64,000 nt of DNA from Rhizobium aethiopicum (lineage in GTDB: Bacteria > Pseudomonadota > Alphaproteobacteria > Rhizobiales > Rhizobiaceae), in the NCBI RefSeq assembly GCF_014197535.1, contig NZ_JACIFV010000011.1, positions 104,896 to 168,895 of the forward strand. Direction: 5' to 3'. The stretch's first letter is position 1; the number at the start of each line of letters is the position of its first letter. Below, in pieces: positions 8,609 to 17,345 of the stretch. Made by a program: the position numbers and the translations under genes. A model generated the notes under the pieces. That model ran no database searches. It was not told the DNA's origin and worked only from the letters and a program-made list of their open reading frames with translations.

Positions 8609-9877
8609 TTAGTGAGTGTGTTGCGCAGCAGCCGCGATTTCCTCCGAGAAGTTATAGACAGGAGCTTCGGCGGCGGGCCGACGCTCTTTCGCTATAACTC
8701 CGCGGCGGTAGGTGGAATCTTTCGTCGGGTCCACCAGGGCGTACTCCGGAAAACCTCCGTTATTGTAAAGTTCCTGGCACAGCGGATAGGGCGCGTCCTT
8801 TTCACCATAGTGCGACCAGCTACTCATCTTGCAGACGCCGCGACAGACTGGATAAAACACGCAGTTGCCGCAGACGCCCTTAACCTCGCCACTCACCACC
8901 TCGCGTAGCTCATGGAAGAACGGGCTGTTGCGCCAGATTTCCATCAAGGGCATTTCGAAGGCATTGCCGGCGATCATTTCCGGATCATCGTAGGAGGCAC
9001 TGCACATCGAAACTTGTCCGTTCGACAGTATGCCCAGTACGTTGTCGCCCCAACCGCAAGTATGCACGCCGTTCAGATACTTGAGAGGCATCAGAGCCGG
9101 CGGCAGAGTCATGTATGCAGCGCCACTCTCAAAATGGGGAGATTTCAAAAGATCGCCTATCAGTAGCTTGCATTCCTCCAAGCTTATCGCATTGTCCTCA
9201 TGGCTGCGCGCGTTGCCCATCGGATGTATGTTGAGCAGCGTCCGATGCTTCTTGATGCCCCAGCCGAGCACCAAATCTATAATCGAAATCACCTTGTCAT
9301 AGTTGTTGCGATAGGCAGTCGTCGTTACCACCGTAGAGATGTCAGTTTTTCCAAGCCGCTGCAGGACAATCGCAGTCTTGGCGAACGCACCCGATTTTGC
9401 TCTGAAAGCGTCGTGCGCCTCTGGGTCGAAATGGTCGAGGCTGATGAAGACCGTCAAATTGGGGAGCCTACTTAGCTGCTCGATCGTGAACTCGTCAAAG
9501 AGGGTTCCATTCGTCTCGAAAACCAGCTCCTTCAGCCCACAGGATGCGAGATATTCCATGACTGCCATGAATTCCTTGTGAACCATCGGTTCACCCCCGG
9601 AAACCTTAACCTTGCGCAGCCCATTGGGTAGTGCTTGCTCGATCAGTCCTTGGATCGCCTCCAGGTTGAAATCAATGCCCTTGGCCTTGGGCCCGACGCC
9701 TGCGATATAACAGTGGTGGCATCCCAAATTGCACTTGCGGGTTAGAAACAGATAGATCGTTTTAATTTCGTTTTCCGAGACGACTCGTTTCGAAAGTTCA
9801 CTTGTGACGAGGGCCTGTAGCGTCTGACTGGCTACATGCACGTCCTGCGGTGTCGAAAGCCAATCAGGGGTATTCAT
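8609..9877 (-). CDS. Radical SAM / SPASM domain protein
   Basis: 422-residue radical SAM enzyme. The [4Fe-4S]-AdoMet motif is C49-x3-C53-x2-C56 (RKCNLGCHHCYIAG), followed by KVSGGEPMVHKEF and FETNGTLFDEF. A C-terminal SPASM domain with CGWGDNVLGILSNGQVSMC and then CGNCVFYPVCRGVCK plus a last cysteine (YPLCQ) should hold auxiliary clusters. Such enzymes commonly modify ribosomal peptides or proteins. A strong ribosome site (AAGGAGG) precedes the ATG at 9877. It is the second gene of the apt-to-prs operon. No known maturase subgroup is obvious to me, so the substrate is open. A 39-codon ORF upstream of apt is one candidate precursor. Confidence 0.9.
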   Translation of the reverse strand: MNTPDWLSTPQDVHVASQTLQALVTSELSKRVVSENEIKTIYLFLTRKCNLGCHHCYIAGVGPKAKGIDFNLEAIQGLIEQALPNGLRKVKVSGGEPMVHKEFMAVMEYLASCGLKELVFETNGTLFDEFTIEQLSRLPNLTVFISLDHFDPEAHDAFRAKSGAFAKTAIVLQRLGKTDISTVVTTTAYRNNYDKVISIIDLVLGWGIKKHRTLLNIHPMGNARSHEDNAISLEECKLLIGDLLKSPHFESGAAYMTLPPALMPLKYLNGVHTCGWGDNVLGILSNGQVSMCSASYDDPEMIAGNAFEMPLMEIWRNSPFFHELREVVSGEVKGVCGNCVFYPVCRGVCKMSSWSHYGEKDAPYPLCQELYNNGGFPEYALVDPTKDSTYRRGVIAKERRPAAEAPVYNFSEEIAAAAQHTH

Positions 9878-9908
9878 GCGCTTGCCTCCTTACGTCTATG
9901 TTGCTGCG

Positions 9909-10463
9909 CTAGCACGTCATCGCACTGATCACTGGTGCGTCGTCCAATTGACGCCTGCCTTTCAAAACTTCGATTTCGAGTATGAATGCGTATCCGGCGA
10001 TCTCTCCGCCTTGGGACTTGACAAAATTCCCAGTCGCCCGAGCAGTGCCACCCGTCGCTAGAAGGTCATCAGCAATCAGGCATCGCAGGCCGTCACCGAT
10101 GAGGCCGGCAGTTACCTCCAGGGTTCCGGAGCAGTATTCACAGCTGTATTCAAATGAGAGGACGTCCCCCGGCAGTTTACCGGGTTTCCTTACCATGATG
10201 AAACCGCAACCGAGCCTATCAGCCAATGAGGCGCCCAAGATGAAACCACGCGCATCAACCGCCAAAATGGCATCGATTTCTGTTCCCGACACTTGGCTTG
10301 CGACGGTAGAAACGACTTCGCCCAATGCACCTCTACCAGCCAGCATAGGCGCTATATCCTTGAACAAGATCCCGCCTATCGGAAAGTTAGGAAATTCTCG
10401 TAATGCTTCTACACCGGATTGGTTAATCCGTGACGCCCCGCTATTTGGAACAGCTACAATCAT
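9909..10463 (-). CDS. apt: Adenine phosphoribosyltransferase-like protein
   Basis: Type I phosphoribosyltransferase of 184 residues. It has the APRT-like start NFPIGGILFKDIAPMLAG, DAILAVDARGFILGASLA, the VRKPGKLPGDVLSFEYSCEY region and the PRPP loop RCLIADDLLATGGTARATG. Known members make AMP from adenine and PRPP. I chose ATG 10463 with GGGGGA eight bases upstream; an open frame continues to 10556 without a ribosome site. It heads the leftward operon that ends in PRPP synthetase, so substrate (PRPP) supply and use are encoded together. As with prs, a second specialised copy is more likely than a salvage gene. Confidence 0.85.
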   Translation of the reverse strand: MIVAVPNSGASRINQSGVEALREFPNFPIGGILFKDIAPMLAGRGALGEVVSTVASQVSGTEIDAILAVDARGFILGASLADRLGCGFIMVRKPGKLPGDVLSFEYSCEYCSGTLEVTAGLIGDGLRCLIADDLLATGGTARATGNFVKSQGGEIAGYAFILEIEVLKGRRQLDDAPVISAMTC

Positions 10464-10561
10464 TTTACTATCCCCCACATGTAACCATCTAAGAGCCTCG
10501 TAAGGTGCGATGGCCTCGCGCACTTTGTGGCCAGCCACCAGATGAGGCCCTGGCAAGCTTA

Positions 10562-10681
10562 TCAGCGGCGGCCGCCGCCGCGCCTACCACGTTCCTCCGG
10601 GCCGGCACGGGTCCGCTCTCTGACCAGATCACGCCGGAATTCGCCAGCGCCGCGAACAGATGAAACATCAGTCGGCCGCAT
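10562..10681 (-). CDS. Small arginine/glycine-rich ORF upstream of apt (39 aa), possible peptide precursor
   Basis: A short ORF with a good ribosome site (GAGGAGACAACATT before ATG 10681). Its product starts MRPTDVSSVRGAGEFRRD and ends ERGRRGGGRR. It is read in the same direction as the radical SAM operon and ends about 100 bp before apt. A small polar peptide here would suit a RiPP precursor, but there is no conservation evidence and the high GC content of the tail could arise by chance. A 74-codon overlapping frame on the same strand (10489-10713) is the alternative. Confidence 0.35.
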   Translation of the reverse strand: MRPTDVSSVRGAGEFRRDLVRERTRAGPEERGRRGGGRR

Positions 10682-10749
10682 AATGTTGTCTCCTCGAAAG
10701 CGGCTCCGATCATGATTCGTCCAGCCCTGATCTTAGTGCCGAGTCAACT

Positions 10750-11205
10750 TTACGTCGCTTTGGGGTTCGTCAGGACCTTGTCAAAAGCATCCTTGACCGG
10801 CTTTGAGATTTCCTCCACCGCCCTGCTTGAGAGCTCCCGGACTTCCTTGGCGTGCTGCAAACTTGTCTCAACGCGCTTGCGGAAAAAGGTCGACTGCTGT
10901 TCGAGGATCTGCGACGGCGAATTCGCGCCCAGCAAAGCTTGCAAATGTGAGAAGCCGGCCTCGGCGTCGGCTTGCAGTGCAGCGATCGTCTTCCACCACA
11001 ATTCGTTGCCGAATAGACTTGTCGTTTCGAGGATCGGAGGCAGCATTTTCTGTGTCGCTTCAGCGCCGGACGCAAATTTCAAAAGAGCCTCTGTCACCTG
11101 CTTGTTCCCCTTTTCAACGGATGCGCCGAACTGATCTGGCACCTTGAGCGGCGATGACCCCGGGTTTTCGATCGTTTCAAAGGATCTTTCGGAAATCTTG
11201 GTCAT
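10750..11205 (-). CDS. phaP: Phasin family protein
   Basis: 151-residue phasin that would coat polyhydroxybutyrate granules. Features are FETIENPGSSPLKVPDQFGA, KGNKQVTEALLKFASGAEA, then amphipathic helices (AGFSHLQALLGANSPSQILE, TFFRKRVETSLQHAKEVREL), all typical of phasin_2 proteins. ATG 11205 is preceded by GAAGGAAA. The frame is open to 11346 without a better start. A -24/-12 type promoter lies about 190 bp upstream, which would link PHB granule biology to the nitrogen-fixing state. The gene symbol is generic. Confidence 0.85.
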   Translation of the reverse strand: MTKISERSFETIENPGSSPLKVPDQFGASVEKGNKQVTEALLKFASGAEATQKMLPPILETTSLFGNELWWKTIAALQADAEAGFSHLQALLGANSPSQILEQQSTFFRKRVETSLQHAKEVRELSSRAVEEISKPVKDAFDKVLTNPKAT

Positions 11206-11393
11206 TGCATTTTCCTTCTCTTTGAGTTGGTTGCAAGCTGTGACATCGGGATTGACCCCTTCCGCCGGCGGACTATGCATGGCCGCTTTGGTAGAACGCG
11301 GATCCGATGACGAACGGTCAGGTGGCCTCCGTTCCGTTCGTTTCATGAACCGGCATCATGCAGACTGCTTTCTGCCGCTTGTAACCAGGGATC

Positions 11394-11409
11394 AGCAAAC
11401 ACCATGCCA
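11394..11409 (-). promoter_or_regulatory. Sigma-54 (-24/-12) promoter upstream of the phasin gene
   Basis: Minus-strand TGGCATGGTGTTTGCT (11409 to 11394) matches the TGGCAC-N5-TTGCW consensus with one change. The nearest NifA-like site is degenerate: on the minus strand TGT-N10-ACG at 11520-11505, about 105 bp further upstream, which is the usual distance. Confidence 0.6.
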
Positions 11410-12105
11410 ACTGCTCCGACGCGCCAAGAAGATGATTTTCTTTTATCAATGGGCGGGTTGAGGGCAGGTTGATGTGTATTTGACGGAGAGACCGGCGAAC
11501 AAAACGTTCCAATCACGACAAACCTGACAAAAGTGGCGGATGCCCGACATTTGCGAGAAATGTCGACGGTTGCGCTGGGGACAAGGGAATTCACGTGGAC
11601 TTCAAATCGCGCCAAGGATCATGTGCCTGTTCGTGGCTAAGGGGCGTTACTCGACTTCTCGTGAACGTCCCTGGCGGTCTTATCAACCCTTGTCCTGGTT
11701 CCTGCTTTGCACCACCTTCCGCTTGGAGCCATGAAGAGGGTCGTTGTTTCGATAATTTGAGGATGGGCTGCTTGGCGATTTGTTCGTAGCCCAGCTCGGG
11801 TCCATACGTCTCGGTACGGTTCGCCTGCCTATCCTGTTCACGGCACTTTCGAACATAAGACCGAACGTCATCAGAGCGATCGCTGTGATGCGCAACATAT
11901 TTCATTTGGTACGACGTTTGCTGGTGATCGGTGACGCTGGTTGACCATAGGCTCTGATGCCGATCTCGTCGGACAAGGACGCAATTGAAGTCAACTACGG
12001 AGGTTTTCGGGACCTGACACGATGATTGGTTCGGTGCATGCGGAACGCTTGGCGGCACGAGGATGACACCGAAAAGTACGTGGGGTCAAATCAATGGAGT
12101 GAAAA
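11410..12105. other. Gene-poor stretch between phasin and aquaporin genes
   Basis: No protein recognised on either strand. A perfect 8-bp palindrome with 5-bp spacer, CGACATTT / AAATGTCG, lies at 11545-11565. A minus-strand ORF of 155 codons (11591-12058) has no family resemblance and atypical composition, and I regard it as chance. Confidence 0.4.
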
Positions 12106-12879
12106 ATGAAAAAGTATGTTTGCGAATTCTTCGGGACCTTCACACTTGTCTTCCTCGGCTGCGGCACATTGCTTTATATGCGTCAAGAGGTGGGCCTGTT
12201 GGGTGTCGCTTTAGCCTTCGGGACGACCGTGGTTGCAATGGCCTACACGATTGGCCCAGTCTCGGGCGCGCATCTCAATCCGGCGGTCAGCCTGGGTTTC
12301 CTCGTGTCGCGCCGATTGAGAGTGTGGGACTTTCTCGCGTATGTCTCCGCCCAATGTGCAGGAGCTATCGCGGCGGCAGGCACGCTCTACCTTATCGCTA
12401 TGAACAAGGTCGGCGGTTACGATATCACCCTAGAAGGTTTCGCCCAAACCGGCTGGGTAGTCTACGGATGGAGAGCTGCGTTCCTATTCGAGTTTATCGC
12501 CACGTTCCTGTTCGTAACTGTATTCCTCAAATGCACGGCTGGACGCGGCGCTGTTGCACGATTGGCGATTGGACTTGCCTTAGTTGCGATCCACCTTGGC
12601 GGTATCACCGTTTCGGGTTCTTCTGTGAATCCAGCACGATCGATCGGCCCAGCACTTTTCGCAGGAGGGGCGGCACTCTCTCAACTCTGGCTTTATATAT
12701 GTGCGCCAATGCTCGGCGCTATTGCGGCCGGCCTTCTTCAGCTCAGGGGGATCGTCGCGTCAAGCGAGCCGCAAAGTCTGCGCCAATTTGAATCGCGCGA
12801 AATGACCAGCGACATATCCAGCCCGGTTTCATTCTTTCGCCACCGAAGGAGAGGTATCCCAAAAAGGGAAAGCCACTGA
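12106..12879 (+). CDS. aqpZ: Aquaporin (MIP family, AqpZ-like)
   Basis: 257-residue membrane channel for water or small neutral solutes. Both NPA boxes are present (GAHLNPAVS at residues 55-63 and GSSVNPARSIGPA at 171-183), with six hydrophobic segments and the AEFxGT-like start CEFFGTFTLVFLGCGTLL. Length is about 25 residues over the AqpZ norm because of a polar C-terminal tail (SFFRHRRRGIPKR). It stands alone, with no partner gene within 800 bp on either side. Glycerol or ammonia transport cannot be excluded. Confidence 0.9.
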   Translation: MKKYVCEFFGTFTLVFLGCGTLLYMRQEVGLLGVALAFGTTVVAMAYTIGPVSGAHLNPAVSLGFLVSRRLRVWDFLAYVSAQCAGAIAAAGTLYLIAMNKVGGYDITLEGFAQTGWVVYGWRAAFLFEFIATFLFVTVFLKCTAGRGAVARLAIGLALVAIHLGGITVSGSSVNPARSIGPALFAGGAALSQLWLYICAPMLGAIAAGLLQLRGIVASSEPQSLRQFESREMTSDISSPVSFFRHRRRGIPKRESH

Positions 12880-13686
12880 TCGAGGAGGGGGTCTCGACCT
12901 TGACAGGGGAGCGCATCCCCAGACACTCGCCGTTGCATCCCGCATATCTTGACGCTTACTGCGATCTTCCTACGGATTGGGACCACGGTCGTCTCTGACG
13001 TATCGACAAACGTCGCATACGGATCGACAATGGCAGCCCAACGTCCAGCTATCATTGGCGGCGATCCAAAACGGCGGCGATCGCGGCCAAAGCCTCGTGT
13101 ATCGCGATACTCACCGACCTTCCGCTCAAGGTTGTCAAGGGTCCGCGATACTCATCCATACCGCAGATGCGTGTCATTAGGAGCATGAATTTTACAATGG
13201 TGAGGCTGCCATATAGGACACGTTGGGCGGCGGATCTAATGGAGCAAATCTCCAGCGTCTGGGGGGTTGCGCTGGGGTGCCGATCCACACCCAAGCGCCG
13301 GTAGGTGATAGACGATACCCACAGCGGCTAGGAGCCATTGAATCGGCAATATGTTCTTTTGATACGGTGTCGCGCAAGTTTGGCATGGAGAATCATATGC
13401 AATCGCAACAATAGCCGAGTGCAGAGTCAAGCAGCGCTACTTGCATACGCGCAAATGTCCGTTAGAAGATTTCGACGACGTGGCAGCCCAAGCAGTTGCG
13501 CGGCAGCGAGTTTAGGCGGGGCGTACGTTGCGGCGAAAAACAGCCAATGGACACGCCGAAAACGGCTACTGGGCCTAAGTCGCCACGGTCGCCCTGTGAA
13601 CTTGGAACCCAGGCAAATTGTATGACCGTTGGCCGTCGTTCAGCATGCCGAAGTCGGAGCGCTGATCGGAAGCTGGATTAGCCTGC
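12880..13686. other. Gap between aquaporin and acyltransferase genes
   Basis: About 800 bp in which I recognise no gene. Several short ORFs overlap on both strands without ribosome sites. The sequence near 13390-13415 has a weak nod-box-like string (AATCGCAACAATAG) but lacks the rest of a nod box. Confidence 0.35.
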
Positions 13687-14865
13687 ATGATGAACGAGAG
13701 GTTGGAAAATGCCGCTTTCAAAGGCTCCCGTAGGCATCGTGAGATGTTGAGAATGCGAGCAAGAATTGTAGGTGGAAAGACAGTGCCTGAGGCGCCAGAG
13801 GCCGACGATCGCGATCTAGCTTTAGACTTCGCCAAAGGAATACTCATTGTCTTGGTGATTTTCGGTCACCTGATACAATATATCTTTTACGAGGGTGATG
13901 GCTTCTGGGATTCGGCATGCTTCAAATCGATCTACATGTTTCACATGCCTCTCTTTATGGCGATAAGCGGATATCTCTCTAGATCAGGGCTACTAGGCAA
14001 ATCGTTCAGGCAAGCCATCGGTGATCGCGCGCTGCAGCTCCTGGTGCCGACGCTGTTCTGGTGCACCCTTTTGGAGGCAGTCAAATTGCTCATGTTTCCC
14101 CGGCCGCCGGACGCACCTGGCAACCTGTTGCAATTCATGCACGATTTCGTCGGCACATACTGGTTCATCTGGGCTGCGTTTGCTTCTTTTCTTTTGGTCA
14201 AACTTATTTCGATCTTCAACTCCGGGTCGGCACGCTCTTTGCTTGTCTCATCCATACTGGTCGCAGTTGCCCCCGTGACGTTTTCTATATTCCCTCTCAT
14301 AAAGTACACCTATCCCTTTTTCTGCATGGGATTTTCATTTGCGCAGTCGAGAGATTGGTGGACGAGCATAATGCGGTATCATAAGCCACTCCTGATGATG
14401 TCCGCCTCTATCGCGGCTAGCTTGTGCTTCATGGCGTGGCGCGAGGACACCTATGTCTACAACAATCTCGCCTTAATCCAGGATCTGCAGTCGGCAAAAG
14501 ATATCCTTCTGATGTTTTTTGGCTCGACAGTGGCCTCTGCAGTGATGATCGAGATTCTGCTTCAATCCTGGAAAATTGGACGCTCGAACCGGGTGGTTCG
14601 CTTTATCGCCGTGGAAGTGGGGCAGAGCACGCTCGTGTTGTACCTGGTGCAGGCTACGGTATTCCGTCTCATGGATTTGATACAATACGGAGAACAATGG
14701 GCTCCCACAATGAGGTCTGGCGCGGCGGGAATTCTCGGGACGATGATCATTGCCGTAGCACTAGCAGTTCGCTGGAGCGTGCGCGACATTCCCTATCTGT
14801 CCCAGCTCATGCTTGGAACGCCACCCCGCCTCGTTCGTTTGCCGAGCAATCCTGCGAATAACTAG
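13687..14865 (+). CDS. Acyltransferase family 3 membrane protein (NodX/NolL-like)
   Basis: 392-residue integral membrane protein of the acyltransferase-3 family, which O-acetylates sugars. Visible features are LALDFAKGILIVLVIFGHLI, where the histidine is the family's catalytic residue, the FHMPLFMAISGYLSR motif, and about ten hydrophobic segments. In rhizobia this family includes NodX and NolL, which acetylate Nod factors, and NolL acts on the fucose of bean-nodulating strains. A gmd relic elsewhere in the window shows the fucose pathway once mattered here. No nod box was found upstream, so surface polysaccharide acetylation is an equal possibility. The start could also be the ATG 57 bp downstream. 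Confidence 0.8.
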   Translation: MMNERLENAAFKGSRRHREMLRMRARIVGGKTVPEAPEADDRDLALDFAKGILIVLVIFGHLIQYIFYEGDGFWDSACFKSIYMFHMPLFMAISGYLSRSGLLGKSFRQAIGDRALQLLVPTLFWCTLLEAVKLLMFPRPPDAPGNLLQFMHDFVGTYWFIWAAFASFLLVKLISIFNSGSARSLLVSSILVAVAPVTFSIFPLIKYTYPFFCMGFSFAQSRDWWTSIMRYHKPLLMMSASIAASLCFMAWREDTYVYNNLALIQDLQSAKDILLMFFGSTVASAVMIEILLQSWKIGRSNRVVRFIAVEVGQSTLVLYLVQATVFRLMDLIQYGEQWAPTMRSGAAGILGTMIIAVALAVRWSVRDIPYLSQLMLGTPPRLVRLPSNPANN

Positions 14866-15167
14866 CGGTGTTCAATTCTCAACCTAAACTTCGTCAGCAA
14901 GCAAGCATGCCAAGGCACGCGTTAAGGGGCCCATTTTTAAAGGATCCTTTTGCACGAAGATCGGCTGAGGTCCGACTGATGTGCCAATCACGTATCGAGA
15001 ATCCGCAAACCCCTCGCGCCCAATGCTCCGCGACGACGCGGGCGCTTGACCCCCAGGGTATCGACTCCACCCTCTTTGAGGTTGCCAAAGATTCGGTTTG
15101 CTTCGCACTTGTTTGGGGTCCGCTTGCCGCCAGGTCCCGTTGTCCCTGCTAAAATCGCGAGCGTTCG
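14866..15167. other. Gap without recognisable gene
   Basis: Short ORFs on both strands overlap one another, and none has a family resemblance or ribosome site. Confidence 0.3.
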
Positions 15168-15560
15168 CTAAGGTACCAGAAACGCTTTTCCGGCCTGTGC
15201 TAAGCAATGACCGGAAACAGCGAGTATCGCCTCAGCGGTCACACCGAGGCAGCACTGCTCCATGACGGCCGCTGCCACAGTCATCCTCTTGCCGGCGCCG
15301 ACGGTACCGGCCAGCTAGGTCGTGCCGGCAGCATGATCCCCCGGGTGCCGTGTTCTGGTGCGGATAGAGAGTGAACGCGGCCGACGCACGCCGGCAACTT
15401 AAGATACACGCCGCCGAGGCGCCCAGGGGCTGGTTGTTGAAACGGTCCTAAAACCTTGCGGCCGGTCGATCCGGTGGGCATCGGACCAGGACCCGGCCCT
15501 GAAGGGCCATCTGATCTTCGTGAGCTTCCCCTTTGCCGGCTACGTCTAACAGCCGTTCAC
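15168..15560 (-). pseudogene. Relic of a large plasmid helicase (SNF2/DEAD-type) gene
   Basis: Minus-strand fragments match the ATP-binding region of the very large helicase/methylase proteins carried by rhizobial plasmids: FTLYPHQ in one frame, then LAGTVGAGKRMTVAAAVMEQ (a damaged P-loop region) and LGVTAEAILAVSGHCLAQA ending at a stop at 15168. The frame changes near 15310 and the usual GAGKT has become GAGKR. The parent proteins exceed 1,500 residues, so only about 130 residues remain. The family assignment is from memory of the motif LAHEVGAGKT...AAVMEQ. Confidence 0.45.
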
Positions 15561-15901
15561 TGTGGAAATTCAGAGCGTTGTTGAGCTGTCGCCGGCGTCG
15601 CGGGGGCCTATGCCGCATTCCATTTGCCCGCGGCATTCCCCCAAATGACGGCGCTAACTGTCGAGGAAGGGAGCTCCAGCCAGTGATGCATGCGGGTCTC
15701 GGAGTCCATCACTGGGAGGCGCTGTGATCGCCAAGCAAAGAAGATCGACCGGCTGCACCTCGGCAAGCGGCCGGACATTGCGCCCAATCCGCGAATTGAG
15801 AGCGGAGCGGCTTCGGCGGGTGTCATTTGTTGCTGACGTGGCCGGAGAATAGGCTTCCGCCGCTGCACCGGGATGCCATTTCTTCGATCCCCACCGCGTC
15901 T
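15561..15901. other. Gap, probably further helicase debris
   Basis: Minus-strand ORFs continue upstream of the helicase relic but show no recognisable motif. Confidence 0.25.
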
Positions 15902-16019
15902 TGTCCGGTTCACGACAACGTTGTCCTCGATCAATTCTTCATGGGCTAGCTAAGAAGCTGGAAACAATACAGATGCCGTGTTCCGAACCTCAGCGGAGGA
16001 GACTGGCATGAGTCTTGAA
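15902..16019 (+). promoter_or_regulatory. NifA site plus -24/-12 promoter of the nifH relic
   Basis: TGTCCGGTTCACGACA at 15902-15917 is a perfect TGT-N10-ACA NifA upstream activator sequence. TGGCATGAGTCTTGAA at 16004-16019 is a -24/-12 element about 97 bp downstream. Layout and spacing equal those of the intact nifH promoter at 46.8 kb. The elements are intact although the gene behind them is not. Confidence 0.8.
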
Positions 16020-16103
16020 CTCCCAGAACTACGCGGCGGGCAATCGCCTGGTGGAACGTGTGGCGTCCGGTCGAAGTCGATTTGAACCTTGAAGGGAAAA
16101 TAC

Positions 16104-16290
16104 ATGGCAGGTCTGCATCAGTTCGCACGGAAAAGGGGGGATCGGCAAGTACACGGCCTCTCAAGATACTCTCACTGTCCTTGTCGACCTCGAAAAGCTG
16201 ATTCCACCCCCCGCCTGATCCTCAATTCGAAAGCCCGAGACACGGTTTTACACCTGGCGGCGAATAGGTTGGTTGAGGGTGGAGTTCGCG
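16104..16290 (+). pseudogene. nifH: nifH stump
   Basis: From ATG 16104 the DNA follows nifH with frame changes and deletions. The first codons give MAGLHQFA, the P-loop DNA GGGGGGATCGGCAAGT is kept but out of frame, and later ADSTPRLILNSKARDTVLHL reads like [19 protein letters not shown] of the intact NifH. About 10 codons before ADST are deleted and homology ends near the AA of VLHLAA. It cannot encode nitrogenase reductase. It lies behind a complete nif promoter and 250 bp before an intact DUF269 gene. This is a third-copy type remnant, since bean rhizobia are known to carry reiterated nifH. Confidence 0.85.
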
Positions 16291-16543
16291 GCGAAACCTA
16301 CCGCCACTGGACTATCGCGACGGGAATCTCGCTTGTGAAGCGCTTTTCGTCAAGCCCGCCAGCGTTGCCCGCCGCTTGCCGTTGTTGTTGCGGCCGCCCC
16401 GTTTCGAGGGGCCATGTCATTCGTCCGGGCCAAGTTGCGTCGCCACAGGTCCCATCTGCCGCACCATTTTAAGGGATGGTGTTACCGGAAGCGGGTGTGG
16501 CCCTTAGTCAAACCGCATCCAACACTCAGGAGGATTTTAACTG
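16291..16543. other. Spacer between nifH stump and DUF269 gene
   Basis: No gene recognised. It ends with a strong ribosome site (CAGGAGGATTTTAACTG) for the next gene. Confidence 0.4.
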
Positions 16544-17029
16544 ATGTCAAACGTCACCCCTGTCCCCAACAATGCTCGATTAGATGAGAAAGATGCTCTC
16601 GCCACGCCTTTCATTAAGTGCCTCTTGCGTCTGATGCGTGCTCAAGACACCTTTGAATTGTGGCAAGAGAAATCGGACACCGATTTGCTCTGTGATTTCA
16701 TCGTGACGAGGCAGCAGCGTAGGGCGATTCCTCTCATCGGGGGACCTGACCTAGAGGTGCAGTGGCGGCTTGAGATCTTCTATGCCGCCGTAGCACTTGC
16801 TATAGAGGAGCAGTCCGGACTGATGGCGTCACCGGTGTTGACTGTGAACCATGAGGGATTCGGTCGGATATTACTCACGGCGGGGCGGCTCGTAGTACTC
16901 TCGAAGACGCTCCGCGACGTACATCGATTTGGCTTCGACAACCTCCAAAAGCTCGCCGAGGCGGGAACTGGCCTGGTCGATAATGGCTTAACAACAATTA
17001 AGACCTATTCAGATGTAGCGCGCGTTTAA
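16544..17029 (+). CDS. NifX-associated DUF269 protein, second copy
   Basis: 161-residue member of the nifX-associated DUF269 family (PF03270), whose genes follow nifX in nif clusters and whose exact role in FeMo-cofactor assembly is unclear. It aligns throughout with the copy at 54614-55102, for example LATPFIKCLLRLMRAQD versus LATPFLRCLIRLIRAQD, and GRLVVLSKTLRDVHRFGF is identical in both. The reading frame is intact and has AGGAGG nine bases before the ATG. The only promoter in view is the nif promoter at 15.9-16.0 kb, so it is probably still NifA-controlled, with the nifH stump as its leader. Confidence 0.9.
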   Translation: MSNVTPVPNNARLDEKDALATPFIKCLLRLMRAQDTFELWQEKSDTDLLCDFIVTRQQRRAIPLIGGPDLEVQWRLEIFYAAVALAIEEQSGLMASPVLTVNHEGFGRILLTAGRLVVLSKTLRDVHRFGFDNLQKLAEAGTGLVDNGLTTIKTYSDVARV

Positions 17030-17293
17030 GTGCGGTTGAAACGGCTCATATAGGGCGGAATTCTTCGCTAATCTGCCCAGCAATCAAGCAATCCGGGGGT
17101 GTGCCCTAGCGTTCTTGGCGCGGGGGGGGGGGCGACATGGAGGAACCTGCATGACAGTGCGTTCACTACTCACTACGGCTCCTCTTTGGCTCCGGCGTAT
17201 CTCACAAGCACTGATCAAGCGACGTGTATTGGCTGCGCCCCTTGTTTTCTGGTCTGCCAGTGTTCGGCAGGAAGGTAGGTGGTTGGCCTTCAA

Positions 17294-17345
17294 ATGACCT
17301 GTCACCGAATTTTCATCCGGCGTCTGACCTGCCACTGAGAATTTC
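17294..17345. repeat. Two stacked IS3-type terminal repeats
   Basis: ATGACCTGTCACCGAATTTT near 17294 and TGACCTGCCACTGAGAATTTC at about 17324-17344 both resemble the end of the IS3-type element at 40833-42104 (TGACCTGCCACTGCGAATTT). Together with the IS end that starts at 17346, they mark successive insertions whose bodies are gone. Confidence 0.45.

Noticed and set aside
11591..12058. 155-codon minus-strand ORF between phasin and aquaporin
   Set aside because: No motif, odd composition, no ribosome site.
13385..13425. nod-box-like string before the acyltransferase gene
   Set aside because: Only AATCGCAACAATAG matches; the ATCCA and GAT parts at fixed spacing are missing.
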